From: Selenomonas sp. ND2010
GTDB taxonomy: Bacteria; Bacillota; Negativicutes; Selenomonadales; Selenomonadaceae
DNA: 64,000 nucleotides
Direction: 5' to 3'
Assembly (NCBI RefSeq): GCF_000702005.1
Contig: NZ_JNKI01000002.1
Coordinates: 124,001 to 188,000, forward strand
Of this stretch, positions 52,128 to 60,915 are shown piece by piece; positions within the stretch are counted from its first letter, which is position 1; each line of letters starts with the position of its first letter. The translations under genes and the position numbers were made by a program. The notes under the pieces were generated by a model. That model ran no database searches and was not told the DNA's origin. It saw nothing but the letters and a program-made list of their open reading frames with translations.

Positions 52128-52334
52128 ATGGCAATTCCAGTAAGAAAACGACAAGCAAAAATTGATCCAGATCAGTGTGTGGCTTGCGGTACTTGTTTAG
52201 ATACATGTCCACAAGGTGCCCTTTCTATTTTTCATGGTAGTTATGCCCAGGTAGATTTTACGCGTTGTATTGGTTGCGGCCTCTGCGCCCGCGAATGTCC
52301 AGCAGATATTATTCAGTTTGAGGTGTCAAAATGA
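52128..52334 (+). CDS. 2[4Fe-4S] ferredoxin
   Basis: A 68-residue protein with two complete cluster motifs: CVACGTCLDTCPQG near residue 18 and CIGCGLCARECPAD near residue 47. It is a low-potential electron carrier. Its stop overlaps the next gene by 4 bases, so both proteins should be made together. Confidence 0.9.
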   Translation: MAIPVRKRQAKIDPDQCVACGTCLDTCPQGALSIFHGSYAQVDFTRCIGCGLCARECPADIIQFEVSK

Positions 52335-52912
52335 AAACGCAGCAGCATTGGTATCATAACCTTTGGCTTTGGTCAGTAATTTATTTTTCGCTTGGTTTTG
52401 TAAATATCCTTTTTGCTTTATTGGGGCTCATCAGTTTCTGTTTGCCGTTGTTATTTGCGATTTTCGGTGGCAACAAGTTGTTTTGCAACCGTTATTGCGA
52501 TCGCGGGCAATTATTACGTTTTTTCGGTAGTCAGTTAGGATTTTCCCGCCGTCATGATATTCCCCAATGGATGCATAGTAATGGGTTTCGTTTGGGGTTC
52601 ATGATTTTTTTCTTTGCCATGTTTGGCGGCATTCTCTATACTTCTTGGATGGTCTACCTTGAAACTACTTCTTTGAAGGAAGTCATTACCTTGTTTTGGT
52701 GTATTGAATTTCCGTGGTCTTGGGCTGCAACCACTTTGGTATCACCAGCAGTTGCTCAATTTGCCTTTGGCCTGTATAGTTTGATGTTGACCTCGGAATT
52801 CATCGCATTGGCAGCAATGTTTTATTACCGTCCACGGACTTGGTGTGCGTTTTGTCCGATGGGAACGCTGACGCAGAGTATTTGTAAAAGAAAACTACCC
52901 ACCCAAAGATAG
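52331..52912 (+). CDS. NapH/CcoG-like 4Fe-4S membrane protein
   Basis: A 193-residue protein with four to five membrane spans and cysteine pairs at the membrane boundary: LFCNRYCDRGQLLRF near residue 51 and TWCAFCPMGTLTQSI near residue 173. The layout resembles the NapH/RdxA group of membrane Fe-S proteins, in a shortened form. With the coupled ferredoxin upstream it probably forms a two-gene electron-transfer unit across or at the membrane. The donor and acceptor are unknown. Confidence 0.75.
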   Translation: MKTQQHWYHNLWLWSVIYFSLGFVNILFALLGLISFCLPLLFAIFGGNKLFCNRYCDRGQLLRFFGSQLGFSRRHDIPQWMHSNGFRLGFMIFFFAMFGGILYTSWMVYLETTSLKEVITLFWCIEFPWSWAATTLVSPAVAQFAFGLYSLMLTSEFIALAAMFYYRPRTWCAFCPMGTLTQSICKRKLPTQR

Positions 52913-52918
52913 ATAGTT

Positions 52919-52949
52919 AAAAAGCTCCGGACATGCCGGAGCTTTTTTA
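52919..52949. terminator. Bidirectional terminator between the Fe-S pair and the GH84 gene
   Basis: AAAAGCTCCGG / CCGGAGCTTTT with a 4-base loop and T tracts on both sides. Confidence 0.88.
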
Positions 52950-52963
52950 ACGTTCAGCCTCTT

Positions 52964-54433
52964 TTAGTGGGACTGCTGTATTGGTTTTGTGGCTTCATTC
53001 GCTTCGCTGGATATTTGTTCCTGACTATTTAGATATTCGCTAATCTCATTTATGAAAGCTCTGGCAGATGTTTCGGCGATAATTGCCTCTTTATCATGCT
53101 CCTCTACGAGTTTACGCTGACGGATGAATTTTTCCTTTAGCGTGGTATCTTTGAGATTTTTTATTGCCTCGAGTCCTGTCATATCCGCATTGGTAATGCG
53201 AACTAGCTGCTGCAATTGTGGAGCGCATTCGGCCAATATTTCCTTGGGCAGATGTGCCATGAGATTGACTGCCGATTGGTGAAGATCCCGTAATTGTTCC
53301 TGGACGGCTGTTTCCGCAGCACGTGAACGATTGGATTCCCAATAATGGTTGATCGCTGCGCGAAGTTCCGGCCCATCAGGGCGCCCTATCTTTGCCCAGT
53401 TATTCTCTAAGTGCTGCGATTGTCCGGCTATCCGTTGCATGTCTTTGGCTAGTGGCCCATACTGTTCAGCAATGGCTTTTTCCCAGGATTTTTGTGCCCG
53501 ATAGTGATGCGGGTCTTTGGCGTAATCGGCACCAGTAGCTAAAGTGATTTTCGATAACTGTTCGTATTTCATGGGATTAAAGAAAATCGCGGGGATTGTT
53601 GAATTCTCAGGAAGTTTTTCTACAGGCCCTAGCGCCAGTTTGTTTTCCATATAATCGGTAACCGGATAATTCCACCAAATGCCGAGAGAACGGTTGTAAA
53701 TCGCATTGGCAGCGGCGAGTTGTTCGTCCGATAGTCCATCAGGAACGACGCCATCGCCAGTATAGAGAACCAGAATTTCTGGATTGAGATTCTTGGTAAA
53801 AGCCTCGGTGTAAGGTTTCTTCACTCCATCCGTATGCATGTCCGCTCGGAAATATTCTGTAGGTACGGTAATCAGTGGATTGACTCCGTAATGGGTGGCT
53901 ATGAATTTCTCAGACAGCCAGTTTAGGAAAAGGGCTTGTCCCTCCCCATCTTTGTCCTGTATGTCGTCAAAGAATATCGCAAAATCCCGAACGCCCAAAT
54001 CATACATCGCTTGCAGTTTTTTATACATGAACATCCTGTCTTGGAATCCCTTAAAACCCGTAAATTTAATATCAAGACCTGGGGAAACAGCAAAAACAAA
54101 GCGTACTTTCTGTTGCTTGGACGCTGCAATCAAAGAGGAAAGTTCTTTAAGCTTATCCGCTGGATAAGGTTCACGCCATTTTGCCCGATGATAGGGATCA
54201 TCTTTGGGAGCATAAATGTAAGCATTGAGGTCGTGCTTGCTGCAGAAGTTTAAGATATCGAGGCGGTCAGCCTGCTGCCAAGGCGTTCCATAAAAACCTT
54301 CGACAATTCCGCGAAGGTGGATGGGCGAAGCTTCTGCATAACCATCATTCATTGTGGTTCCCAAAAGGAAAAAACTGCCAGCAGCAGTCAAGGCCAATGT
54401 TTTCTTAACCAGTGGGAAAAATTTTATAATCAT
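52964..54433 (-). CDS. Exported GH84-type beta-N-acetylglucosaminidase
   Basis: A 489-residue protein with a signal peptide (FFPLVKKTLALTAAGSFFLL). The catalytic domain starts with IHLRGIVEGFYGTPWQQADR, typical of GH84 (NagJ/O-GlcNAcase), and carries the paired catalytic aspartates in DFAIFFDDIQDKDG near residue 160; an Asn/Tyr-containing WWNYPVTDYME near residue 260 fits the substrate site. The last 150 residues are helical. It probably releases N-acetylglucosamine from host glycans or wall material. ATG 54433 is chosen because AGGAG lies 6 bases before it; longer starts lack a site. Confidence 0.88.
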   Translation of the reverse strand: MIIKFFPLVKKTLALTAAGSFFLLGTTMNDGYAEASPIHLRGIVEGFYGTPWQQADRLDILNFCSKHDLNAYIYAPKDDPYHRAKWREPYPADKLKELSSLIAASKQQKVRFVFAVSPGLDIKFTGFKGFQDRMFMYKKLQAMYDLGVRDFAIFFDDIQDKDGEGQALFLNWLSEKFIATHYGVNPLITVPTEYFRADMHTDGVKKPYTEAFTKNLNPEILVLYTGDGVVPDGLSDEQLAAANAIYNRSLGIWWNYPVTDYMENKLALGPVEKLPENSTIPAIFFNPMKYEQLSKITLATGADYAKDPHHYRAQKSWEKAIAEQYGPLAKDMQRIAGQSQHLENNWAKIGRPDGPELRAAINHYWESNRSRAAETAVQEQLRDLHQSAVNLMAHLPKEILAECAPQLQQLVRITNADMTGLEAIKNLKDTTLKEKFIRQRKLVEEHDKEAIIAETSARAFINEISEYLNSQEQISSEANEATKPIQQSH

Positions 54434-54564
54434 TCCATTCTCCTGTCCATAGTTATGTTTTATATTTTTCATTATAGCACACATTGGTAAAAAAAATCTT
54501 GCAGGTACTTGTATCGTAATCTTAGTGTTTTTGAAAAAAATATCCGTAAATTTACGAAAATCAG

Positions 54565-54593
54565 TTCCATATCGAACATATATGTGCTACAAT
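54565..54593 (+). promoter_or_regulatory. lexA promoter with palindromic operator candidate
   Basis: TACAAT (54588-54593) and a weak TTCCAT (54565-54570) are 17 bases apart. The spacer contains GAACATATATGTGC (54574-54587) with a perfect ACATATATGT core, a plausible LexA self-repression site but not a full GAAC-N4-GTTC box. Confidence 0.4.
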
Positions 54594-54637
54594 AGAACAT
54601 AAGAGTTATAGTAATCGTTATGAGGAGGCAGAGAATC

Positions 54638-55252
54638 ATGCGCAAAACGCAGACTTCGAGCGAACGGCAGAAAGAAATTTTCAAATATATCAAATCTTTC
54701 CTGTTGGAGAAGGGCTATCCCCCTTCCGTCCGCGAAATTGGCAAGGCGGTAGGCCTAAAATCCAGCTCCACCGTTCATGGTTATCTTTCGCGCCTTGAAG
54801 AAAATGGCATGATTAAACGTGATCCGACGAAGCCACGTGCCATTGATATTCTCGATGAGAAACCATGGGGGAAAAACGTTGCCGTACCACTCGTTGGCAC
54901 GGTTACAGCTGGTGCTCCTATTCTTGCCGAACAGAACATTCAGGACGTCTATTCTTTCCCACAAGGGCTTTTGGGAACCGCCGATAAGACCTTTATGCTG
55001 AAAGTTTCGGGTGAGAGCATGATTAATGCCGGCATCTATGACGGTGACTACGTTATGGTTCGTCAGCAGGATTCTGCAAATGATGGTGAAATCGTCGTTG
55101 CGTTGGTAGACCAGGAAGGTGCTACGGTAAAACGCATTTATCACGAAAAGGATTGTTTCCGTCTGCAGCCAGAAAATGATACAATGGAACCGTTTTATGA
55201 GAAAAATGTCAACGTTCTCGGCAAAGTCATCGGCGTCTATCGTCAGATGTAA
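54638..55252 (+). CDS. lexA: LexA repressor
   Basis: The SOS regulator, 204 residues. The N-terminal winged helix has [20 protein letters not shown] followed by SVREIG and [16 protein letters not shown]. The C-terminal S24 domain has the Ala-Gly cleavage site in [11 protein letters not shown] near residue 88, the catalytic Ser in [10 protein letters not shown] near residue 124 and the catalytic Lys in GATVKRIYH near residue 162. ATG 54638 follows GAGGAGG. It probably controls itself and the Y-family polymerase at 25.2 kb. Confidence 0.97.
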   Translation: MRKTQTSSERQKEIFKYIKSFLLEKGYPPSVREIGKAVGLKSSSTVHGYLSRLEENGMIKRDPTKPRAIDILDEKPWGKNVAVPLVGTVTAGAPILAEQNIQDVYSFPQGLLGTADKTFMLKVSGESMINAGIYDGDYVMVRQQDSANDGEIVVALVDQEGATVKRIYHEKDCFRLQPENDTMEPFYEKNVNVLGKVIGVYRQM

Positions 55253-55280
55253 CGACAATACTCCATGAAACATTCGATAT

Positions 55281-55317
55281 AAAATAACCGGTCACTACAG
55301 TAGTGACCGGTTATTTT
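55281..55317. terminator. Bidirectional terminator between lexA and the PLP lyase gene
   Basis: A perfect 17-bp stem AAAATAACCGGTCACTA / TAGTGACCGGTTATTTT with a 3-base loop. Confidence 0.9.
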
Positions 55318-55329
55318 CATGCAATCGTT

Positions 55330-56574
55330 TTAGTGGTCAGCATCGAGCACTGCCTGTGCTGCGCCCATGACGCCGATTACCGCGTGTTCGAAAGTCAAAC
55401 CGCCCTGCAGGTAGACGTTGTATGGTGCCCGCATCGGGCCGTCGGCGCTGAATTCAATCGATGCGCCTTGGACGAAGGTGCCAGCGGCCATGATGATCTG
55501 GTCGGCGTAGCCTGGCATATCCCACGGTTCAGGAGCCGCATAGGAATCAACAGGCGAATACTTCTGGATGCCGCCACAGAAAGCGATAAGTTTTTCAGCG
55601 GAGCCAAGCTCGATGGCCTGGATGATATCGCCGCGGACATCGGTCGGTCGTGGCAACGTCTTGTAGCCGAGTTTGGCAAACATGCCAGCGGCAAAGAGCG
55701 CTCCCTTAATGGCCTGAGCGACAACATGTGGAGCCAGGAAGAGTCCTTGGAACAATAAACGATTGTTGGCAAGACTTGCGCCAAGTTCATCCCCCATGCC
55801 CGGTGCCGTCAAGCGGTACGATGCGAGCTCAACAAGTTTGTCCTTACCGACAATGTAGCCGCCCGTCGGAGCGATGCCGCCGCCCGGGTTTTTGATGAGC
55901 GAGCCGGCCATGATGTCAACGCCAACCTGCGTCGGTTCGAGCGTGTCAACGAACTCGCCATAGCAGTTATCGACAAAGCAGATGCAGTCAGGTTTGATGC
56001 GATGGACCTCGGCCGTGATGGCGCGGATGTCTTCGATCGAGAGCGGATTGCGCATGCTGTAGCCGCGCGAACGCTGGATTTCAACCATCTTGGTCTTATC
56101 GGTGATGATGTTCTTGATGCCTTCCATGTCGACTTTGCCGTCAATCATCGGCAGTTCATTGTAGAGCACGCCAAATTCCTTGAGCGAGCCCGGGCTCGGA
56201 TTGTCGTAGCCGATAACCGTTTGCATCGTATCGTATGGTTTGCCCGTCAGCGAGACAAGCTCATCGCCAGGACGCAGGATGCCAAACAGCACCGTCGCGA
56301 GCGCATGCGTACCCGAAACGAACTGCGTGCGCACGAGCGCGCGCTCAGCACCAAAGATTTTCGCATAAAGTTCTTCCAATTTTCCACGGCCAATATCATC
56401 ATAGGCATAACCGGAAGTGGTATTGAAATGTGCATCGGATACTTTGCATTCCCGCATCGCATCGAGAATTTTCAACGTGTTTGCCTCAGCGATTTCATCA
56501 ACATGCTGGAACAGTGGCTGGGTTTCTTTGAGAACTTCTTGTTTGAGATCAAGTATTTTTTTGGAAAAGGACAC
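55330..56574 (-). CDS. Methionine gamma-lyase-family PLP protein (YnbB, 'aluminium resistance' family)
   Basis: A 414-residue fold-type I PLP enzyme. Family blocks: HFNTTSGYAYDDIGRGKLE near residue 49, RTQFVSGTHALATVLFGILR followed by PGDELVSLTGKPYDT near residue 82, CFVDNCYGEFVDTLEPTQVG near residue 200, and the PLP-lysine segment AGSLIKNPGGGIAPTGGYI near residue 224. This family is annotated as aluminium resistance protein or Cys/Met metabolism lyase; the reaction is unproven. In Firmicutes it commonly sits next to hflX, as here (5 bases away). Confidence 0.85.
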   Translation of the reverse strand: MSFSKKILDLKQEVLKETQPLFQHVDEIAEANTLKILDAMRECKVSDAHFNTTSGYAYDDIGRGKLEELYAKIFGAERALVRTQFVSGTHALATVLFGILRPGDELVSLTGKPYDTMQTVIGYDNPSPGSLKEFGVLYNELPMIDGKVDMEGIKNIITDKTKMVEIQRSRGYSMRNPLSIEDIRAITAEVHRIKPDCICFVDNCYGEFVDTLEPTQVGVDIMAGSLIKNPGGGIAPTGGYIVGKDKLVELASYRLTAPGMGDELGASLANNRLLFQGLFLAPHVVAQAIKGALFAAGMFAKLGYKTLPRPTDVRGDIIQAIELGSAEKLIAFCGGIQKYSPVDSYAAPEPWDMPGYADQIIMAAGTFVQGASIEFSADGPMRAPYNVYLQGGLTFEHAVIGVMGAAQAVLDADH

Positions 56575-56579
56575 GACAA

Positions 56580-58382
56580 TTACTCCTTACTATATGGTAA
56601 ATATTTATCTTTTTCAGAAACAGGCAAACTAACTTCTAAGAGCGTCCCCTGCTCCACATATTCAGTAGAACGGACGGCATTTAAAGCGTGAAGATCCGTA
56701 ATAATGTTGCCTTTATCATAGGGAATCAATAACGTGAGTTTTATTTGACTCTCTTGGAAAAAGCTTTCGATTTTTTCCTGTAAGGCAGCGAGATTTTCAC
56801 CGGTTCGGGCTGAGATACAAATTCCCTCGCGGTCGTGCAACATCTGCAGTCGCAGATTGTCGTTATCGATGCGATCGGCTTTGTTGAATACGTAAAGGGT
56901 CGGCTTTGTTTCCGCCTTTAGTTCTTTCAATACCTCGATTACAGCCGCTATCTGTTGTTCGAAGTTTTCGTTGCTGCAGTCCACCACATGCAGCAACATA
57001 TCCGCTTCCTGGACCTCCTCCAAAGTCGCCCGGAAGGCGGTGACCAATGTGTGGGGAAGCTTTTGGATAAAGCCAACAGTATCGGTCAGCAGGATTTCCT
57101 GCTTTTCTGGCAATACTAGATGACGAGTCGTTGGGTCGAGGGTAGCAAAGAGTTTATCCTCGGCAAAAACTTCTGAACCTGTGAGCTTATTTAGCAAAGT
57201 GGATTTGCCTGCATTGGTATAACCGACCAGGGCGACGAGAGGAATCCTGGATTCCTTGCGTCGCACCCGATGCAGATTGCGGCTCTTTTTGAGGCCCTCT
57301 ATCTGCTTTTCGATGTCATGAATTTTGGTATAGATGCGACGGCGGTCGACTTCGAGTTTTGTCTCACCGGGGCCGCGCGTGCCGATACCGCCGCCGAGAC
57401 GGGAAAGTACGAGGCCCTGTCCGCCCAACCGGGGCAAATTATATTTCAATTGAGCGAGCTCAACTTGAAGTTTGCCTTCTTTTGAGCGGGCACGTTGCGC
57501 AAAAATATCGAGGATCAAAGCGGTCCGGTCGATGACTTTTATGCCCAAGGTCTGTTCCAAGTTATGCTGCTGGGAAGGGGTGAGTTCATCATCGAAAATC
57601 AGGAGATTGGCCTCGGTGTTTTGAATCTCCATGGCAATTTCAGAAACCTTACCTTTGCCAAGAAAGAACGCTGCATCGGGCTTTTCCTTGCGCTGCGTAA
57701 CCTGTCCAACGATTTTAGCGCCAGCTGTATCAGCCAGGCGTGCAAGCTCAGCCATGGATTCTTCGATTGTCCAAAGCTGTTTTCCGGGGCGTTCAACACC
57801 AGCCAAAATGGCCCGTTCCGTTTCCTCATCGGTATTCTTGAGGTTTTGCGCACCAAGCTTTTTGTTGATTGCTGTCACCAGCATGCTGAGATTGATTTGA
57901 TTGAGGATCTTTTCTTTGACCGGACCATAGGTTTGAAGGTCCTCGATCCCCTCTTCGTTTTGCTCGCCAGTAAAAAATCCCATGGTACCGATGATACCTT
58001 CTTTATGATGACGGCCAATAGCTGCCATGCAGTCAAAGCGAAGACGGCGCAAAGAAGACAAGTCCGGGTCGCTCAATCGTACGTCCCCACTGGGATGAGT
58101 ATGTACGCAGCGAATACCGGATAATCTTTTGTCGCCACGAACCTGACGCTGGAATTCTGGCAAATCAACCGTCGCGGTATCTCCGAGCGATACCTGCAGG
58201 ATTTTCCCTTGGCGATTGATATAAACCGCTACCTCACGGTCGAGGATTTCCGTGATTTCAAGCATAGCGGCATTTAATTCTTTCGTCGATAGCTGACCAA
58301 TCGGTACTGAAAGCTCATAGATTGCCTTGAGTTTTTCCAGTACGTAGGTCTTGATATTCGCTAAATCCCCATTTACCTGCAT
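56580..58382 (-). CDS. hflX: GTPase HflX with N-terminal JAMM-like domain
   Basis: HflX splits stalled ribosomes using GTP. The 600-residue protein is about 170 residues longer than E. coli HflX. The standard part starts near residue 190, with the Gly-rich LSRLGGGIGTRGPGETKLEVD near 327, P-loop GYTNAGKS at 387-394, FATLDPTTRHL and DTVGFIQKLPH. The extra N-terminus carries H94-T-H96, seven residues, S104, two residues, D107 (in VHTHPSGDVRLSDPDL), the exact JAMM/MPN+ metal signature shared with RadC-like and deubiquitinase folds; Glu50 is a candidate catalytic acid. Whether the domain is active is unknown. Start 58382 is an ATG after AGGAGT. Confidence 0.92.
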   Translation of the reverse strand: MQVNGDLANIKTYVLEKLKAIYELSVPIGQLSTKELNAAMLEITEILDREVAVYINRQGKILQVSLGDTATVDLPEFQRQVRGDKRLSGIRCVHTHPSGDVRLSDPDLSSLRRLRFDCMAAIGRHHKEGIIGTMGFFTGEQNEEGIEDLQTYGPVKEKILNQINLSMLVTAINKKLGAQNLKNTDEETERAILAGVERPGKQLWTIEESMAELARLADTAGAKIVGQVTQRKEKPDAAFFLGKGKVSEIAMEIQNTEANLLIFDDELTPSQQHNLEQTLGIKVIDRTALILDIFAQRARSKEGKLQVELAQLKYNLPRLGGQGLVLSRLGGGIGTRGPGETKLEVDRRRIYTKIHDIEKQIEGLKKSRNLHRVRRKESRIPLVALVGYTNAGKSTLLNKLTGSEVFAEDKLFATLDPTTRHLVLPEKQEILLTDTVGFIQKLPHTLVTAFRATLEEVQEADMLLHVVDCSNENFEQQIAAVIEVLKELKAETKPTLYVFNKADRIDNDNLRLQMLHDREGICISARTGENLAALQEKIESFFQESQIKLTLLIPYDKGNIITDLHALNAVRSTEYVEQGTLLEVSLPVSEKDKYLPYSKE

Positions 58383-58391
58383 AGATACTCC

Positions 58392-59393
58392 TTATCCACG
58401 ATTGACGATATTTGAGATGTGCTTGAGGGTTATGGAAAGCGTCCCATCGTCGTTGTTGTTGAACTCCACATACTCGGTATTGTCAAAATAATCCGTTGGT
58501 ATCGTAAGCTCGATTCCTGTATCGGTTTTTAGTTTGTGTTTACACATCTTCTTCAGGGTGGCCTCCTGATTCATCTTGACGGGTTCGGTGAAACCGGCAT
58601 CTTTGATGGCTGTATCAAAATCCGATTGCATCGAAGGATTATCCTTAAAGATTTCTTTCCCCGCCTCTACAAGATCCAGCTCGTCGGTTTCCTGCATGTT
58701 TTCTGCTACATAGCTTTTTACGGCAGCTTCGGTAGCCACTTTATCCTGTCCATAGGCTTCGGCTACTTTGGCAGCCGTCTTGCTGAGATTTTTGATGGCC
58801 TCCTTCGGGGAAGGCGTTAAGCTGCATTCAAGCAGAATTTCTGGAAAGACCTGGATGCTGTTGCCATCAATCGTGTATTTTTTCGCGCAGACAGAAATTC
58901 CCTTACTTTCCGTATCGACAAAAGCAAATTCTTCCATTTTCTGTGTGAGATTTGGCATAATCGAATAGTGATTGATAATTTCATTCTTGATGCCGTTTTC
59001 CGTCTGATTGACCTGATGGGTATAGCCGATATGACTATTGGACTTGAACACAACGATTTGACGCCGGTCGTCAATGCGGACATCGGCGACAATCACATCG
59101 GCAGAAGCCATTTCCTCGGCGTGGGTAAATGCCTCTTCGAGGGTATGCGTGATTTCCTTGGAAAATGGAACAAAACTCATCTCCCCGGACAAATAGGCGT
59201 TGAGTTTTTCTTGAAAAGCGCTGTCCTCGTAAAATGTGCCAGGTTTTGCGTCCTGACTCCCCCAAGATTTTTCGATGTGCTTATAAAGAAATGTTTCAAT
59301 GCTGTCCTGCACCGTAAGTTCCTCATCGGAATACACCGTCATGCCGGAATTAAAATCCAAAATATGCAGAATCGCTTTATCTATAATAATCAT
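58392..59393 (-). CDS. Nucleoid-associated protein (NdpA/YejK family)
   Basis: A 333-residue protein with the NdpA-like outline: a beta-rich front beginning IIIDKAILHILDFNSGMTV, a central FAFVDTESKGISVCAKKYTI, KEAIKNLSKTAAKVAEAYGQ, and a C-terminal GIELTIPTDYFDN with a closing beta-hairpin. Family members bind the nucleoid; the function is not firmly known, and some occur in phages and defence loci. Its ATG overlaps the stop of the upstream gene, so the pair is co-translated. Confidence 0.8.
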   Translation of the reverse strand: MIIIDKAILHILDFNSGMTVYSDEELTVQDSIETFLYKHIEKSWGSQDAKPGTFYEDSAFQEKLNAYLSGEMSFVPFSKEITHTLEEAFTHAEEMASADVIVADVRIDDRRQIVVFKSNSHIGYTHQVNQTENGIKNEIINHYSIMPNLTQKMEEFAFVDTESKGISVCAKKYTIDGNSIQVFPEILLECSLTPSPKEAIKNLSKTAAKVAEAYGQDKVATEAAVKSYVAENMQETDELDLVEAGKEIFKDNPSMQSDFDTAIKDAGFTEPVKMNQEATLKKMCKHKLKTDTGIELTIPTDYFDNTEYVEFNNNDDGTLSITLKHISNIVNRG

Positions 59394-60127
59394 ACTGGCT
59401 GTTCATCCTCCGCTTGTTTTGCCTCTGTAGCGGCTCTAGCAGCCGCTTCCTTTTCTGCCCGGGTACGAATATCGATAAGCCGCGGGATAAAGTGTTGATG
59501 CATCTTCGCCTCAAGTTCTGATAACTCATTGGAATCAAAATCGTAATTAACGTCCGGAATATTCCAAATACGAGCTTCTGCGAAAAATTCGTCGCGATAA
59601 ATGTTGTAATAAACCGTAAAACTGCTCTCCAACGAAAAATCGACATAGTCGATGACAATATAGGAACCATTGTTTATCTTCACCGGCTGAGCAGGCGAAA
59701 TAAACAGGTGAAATCCCTTGACGGTTTCTGGCAGCTTGTTGCCGGTCTCCCATGTCGTGATTTTTTTATCCAAGACAATCGAGCTAAGACTCTTCGGATT
59801 AAATTCCACCATATCCATGAGCACTTGCTCGAATTGGTTTTTTAGTAGCTTTTCAAATACTTCGATGTTGGCTGTGATAAATTCGATCCGGCAAAACTCG
59901 ATAAGGCCGATTTTTAAGCGCACTTTATACTCATGGGTTTCTTCATGAAAATAAATGGTTGCACTCTTATGAAGCTCTTCATTCACATAACGATAGAGGT
60001 CATAACTGTCCTTGGAAATCTTGGTGTTGCGGTCGAGCCGAAAGTCATGCCACTTCTCCGGCAGTTCTTTTAGGTATTGCCAGTCGGCAATTTCCGCATT
60101 GACCCTTTCAATCGTTTCATCCTTCAT
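59390..60127 (-). CDS. Partner of the nucleoid-associated protein, unknown family
   Basis: A 245-residue soluble protein, acidic, with several aromatic beta-strand-like segments (HKSATIYFHEETHEYKVRLK; SSFTVYYNIYRDEFFAEARI) and a long charged Ala/Glu C-terminal helix. I recognise no family. It overlaps the NdpA-like gene by 4 bases. The ATG at 60127 is used; TTG and GTG codons up to 60139 are possible. The tight coupling suggests a two-component complex. Confidence 0.65.
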   Translation of the reverse strand: MKDETIERVNAEIADWQYLKELPEKWHDFRLDRNTKISKDSYDLYRYVNEELHKSATIYFHEETHEYKVRLKIGLIEFCRIEFITANIEVFEKLLKNQFEQVLMDMVEFNPKSLSSIVLDKKITTWETGNKLPETVKGFHLFISPAQPVKINNGSYIVIDYVDFSLESSFTVYYNIYRDEFFAEARIWNIPDVNYDFDSNELSELEAKMHQHFIPRLIDIRTRAEKEAAARAATEAKQAEDEQPV

Positions 60128-60188
60128 AGTTTTCACCAACCTTTACAGGAGTTTACAAAAATTTATTATACCATGAAATCATAGGAAA

Positions 60189-60218
60189 AGCACTCGCTTT
60201 TCCCTGTCAGCGAGTGCT
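60189..60218 (-). terminator. Terminator of the LUD-protein operon
   Basis: AGCACTCGCT / AGCGAGTGCT with a 10-base loop, followed by TTTTCC on the minus strand. Confidence 0.82.
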
Positions 60219-60245
60219 CTAAGTTGCATTTGCTTTGTGCTGTTA

Positions 60246-60875
60246 TCAGAACCCTAAATCATCATTGACAAGGATTACCTGAATGCGGCCCTTGTGCAGC
60301 GAATAGCGCGTAATGAGGAACTGGCAGCAGATAGTGTCCGGGCTCTTGCAGTCAAAGCAGGCGCCGGTCTTGGCACACGGCGTGCTCAGACCGAAACGCT
60401 GGGCATTGATGGGAGCCGCCACGTTGCGGGCGCGCTTCATAGCGCCGTCGAGGTCGCCGCAGACCTTGTTGAGGCCGACGATAAAGAGAACTTTTTTCGG
60501 TCCCTGGGCGATGGCCGATACGCGGTTGGCATTGCCGTCGATGTTGACGAGTACGCCGTCATTGGTCATTGCGTTCGTGCTGGTCAGGAATACATCGGCA
60601 TCATAGGCCAAAAGCATCGCCTGCCGCCGGTCCTCGAACTTATCGCGGTCGATAAAGTTGTAGTTGCCGGCCTCCAGCGCCGCAGGCAGGCCGATTTCAT
60701 GCACGCTCATGCCGCCGCCCATCGTGACGGTACTGCCCTCAGGAATAAGCTCCAGCGCAAGTTTCAGTGCCTCTTCCTTGCTCGCGGCATAAAAACCTTC
60801 CATGTTGCGCGACTGCAACCCTTTGATTACCGTCTGTGCCAGCAGTTCATTGCGTTTTACGATGTTCTCATTCAT
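60246..60875 (-). CDS. LUD-domain lactate-utilisation-type protein
   Basis: A 209-residue protein of the LutC/DUF162 (LUD) family. Blocks: EEALKLALELIPEGSTVTMG followed by GGMSVHEIGLPAAL near residue 33, DADVFLTSTNAMTNDGVLVN followed by IDGNANRVSA near residue 93, and a Cys cluster CAKTGACFDCKSPDTICCQF near residue 165 that may hold a metal. It is a stand-alone form without LutA/LutB. ATG 60875 follows GGAGGAG; a longer frame overlaps the methyltransferase gene and is not supported. Confidence 0.85.
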   Translation of the reverse strand: MNENIVKRNELLAQTVIKGLQSRNMEGFYAASKEEALKLALELIPEGSTVTMGGGMSVHEIGLPAALEAGNYNFIDRDKFEDRRQAMLLAYDADVFLTSTNAMTNDGVLVNIDGNANRVSAIAQGPKKVLFIVGLNKVCGDLDGAMKRARNVAAPINAQRFGLSTPCAKTGACFDCKSPDTICCQFLITRYSLHKGRIQVILVNDDLGF

Positions 60876-60915
60876 TGGCTCTCCTCCATTTGCTTTCGTC
60901 AAAACTACCTTTCGG

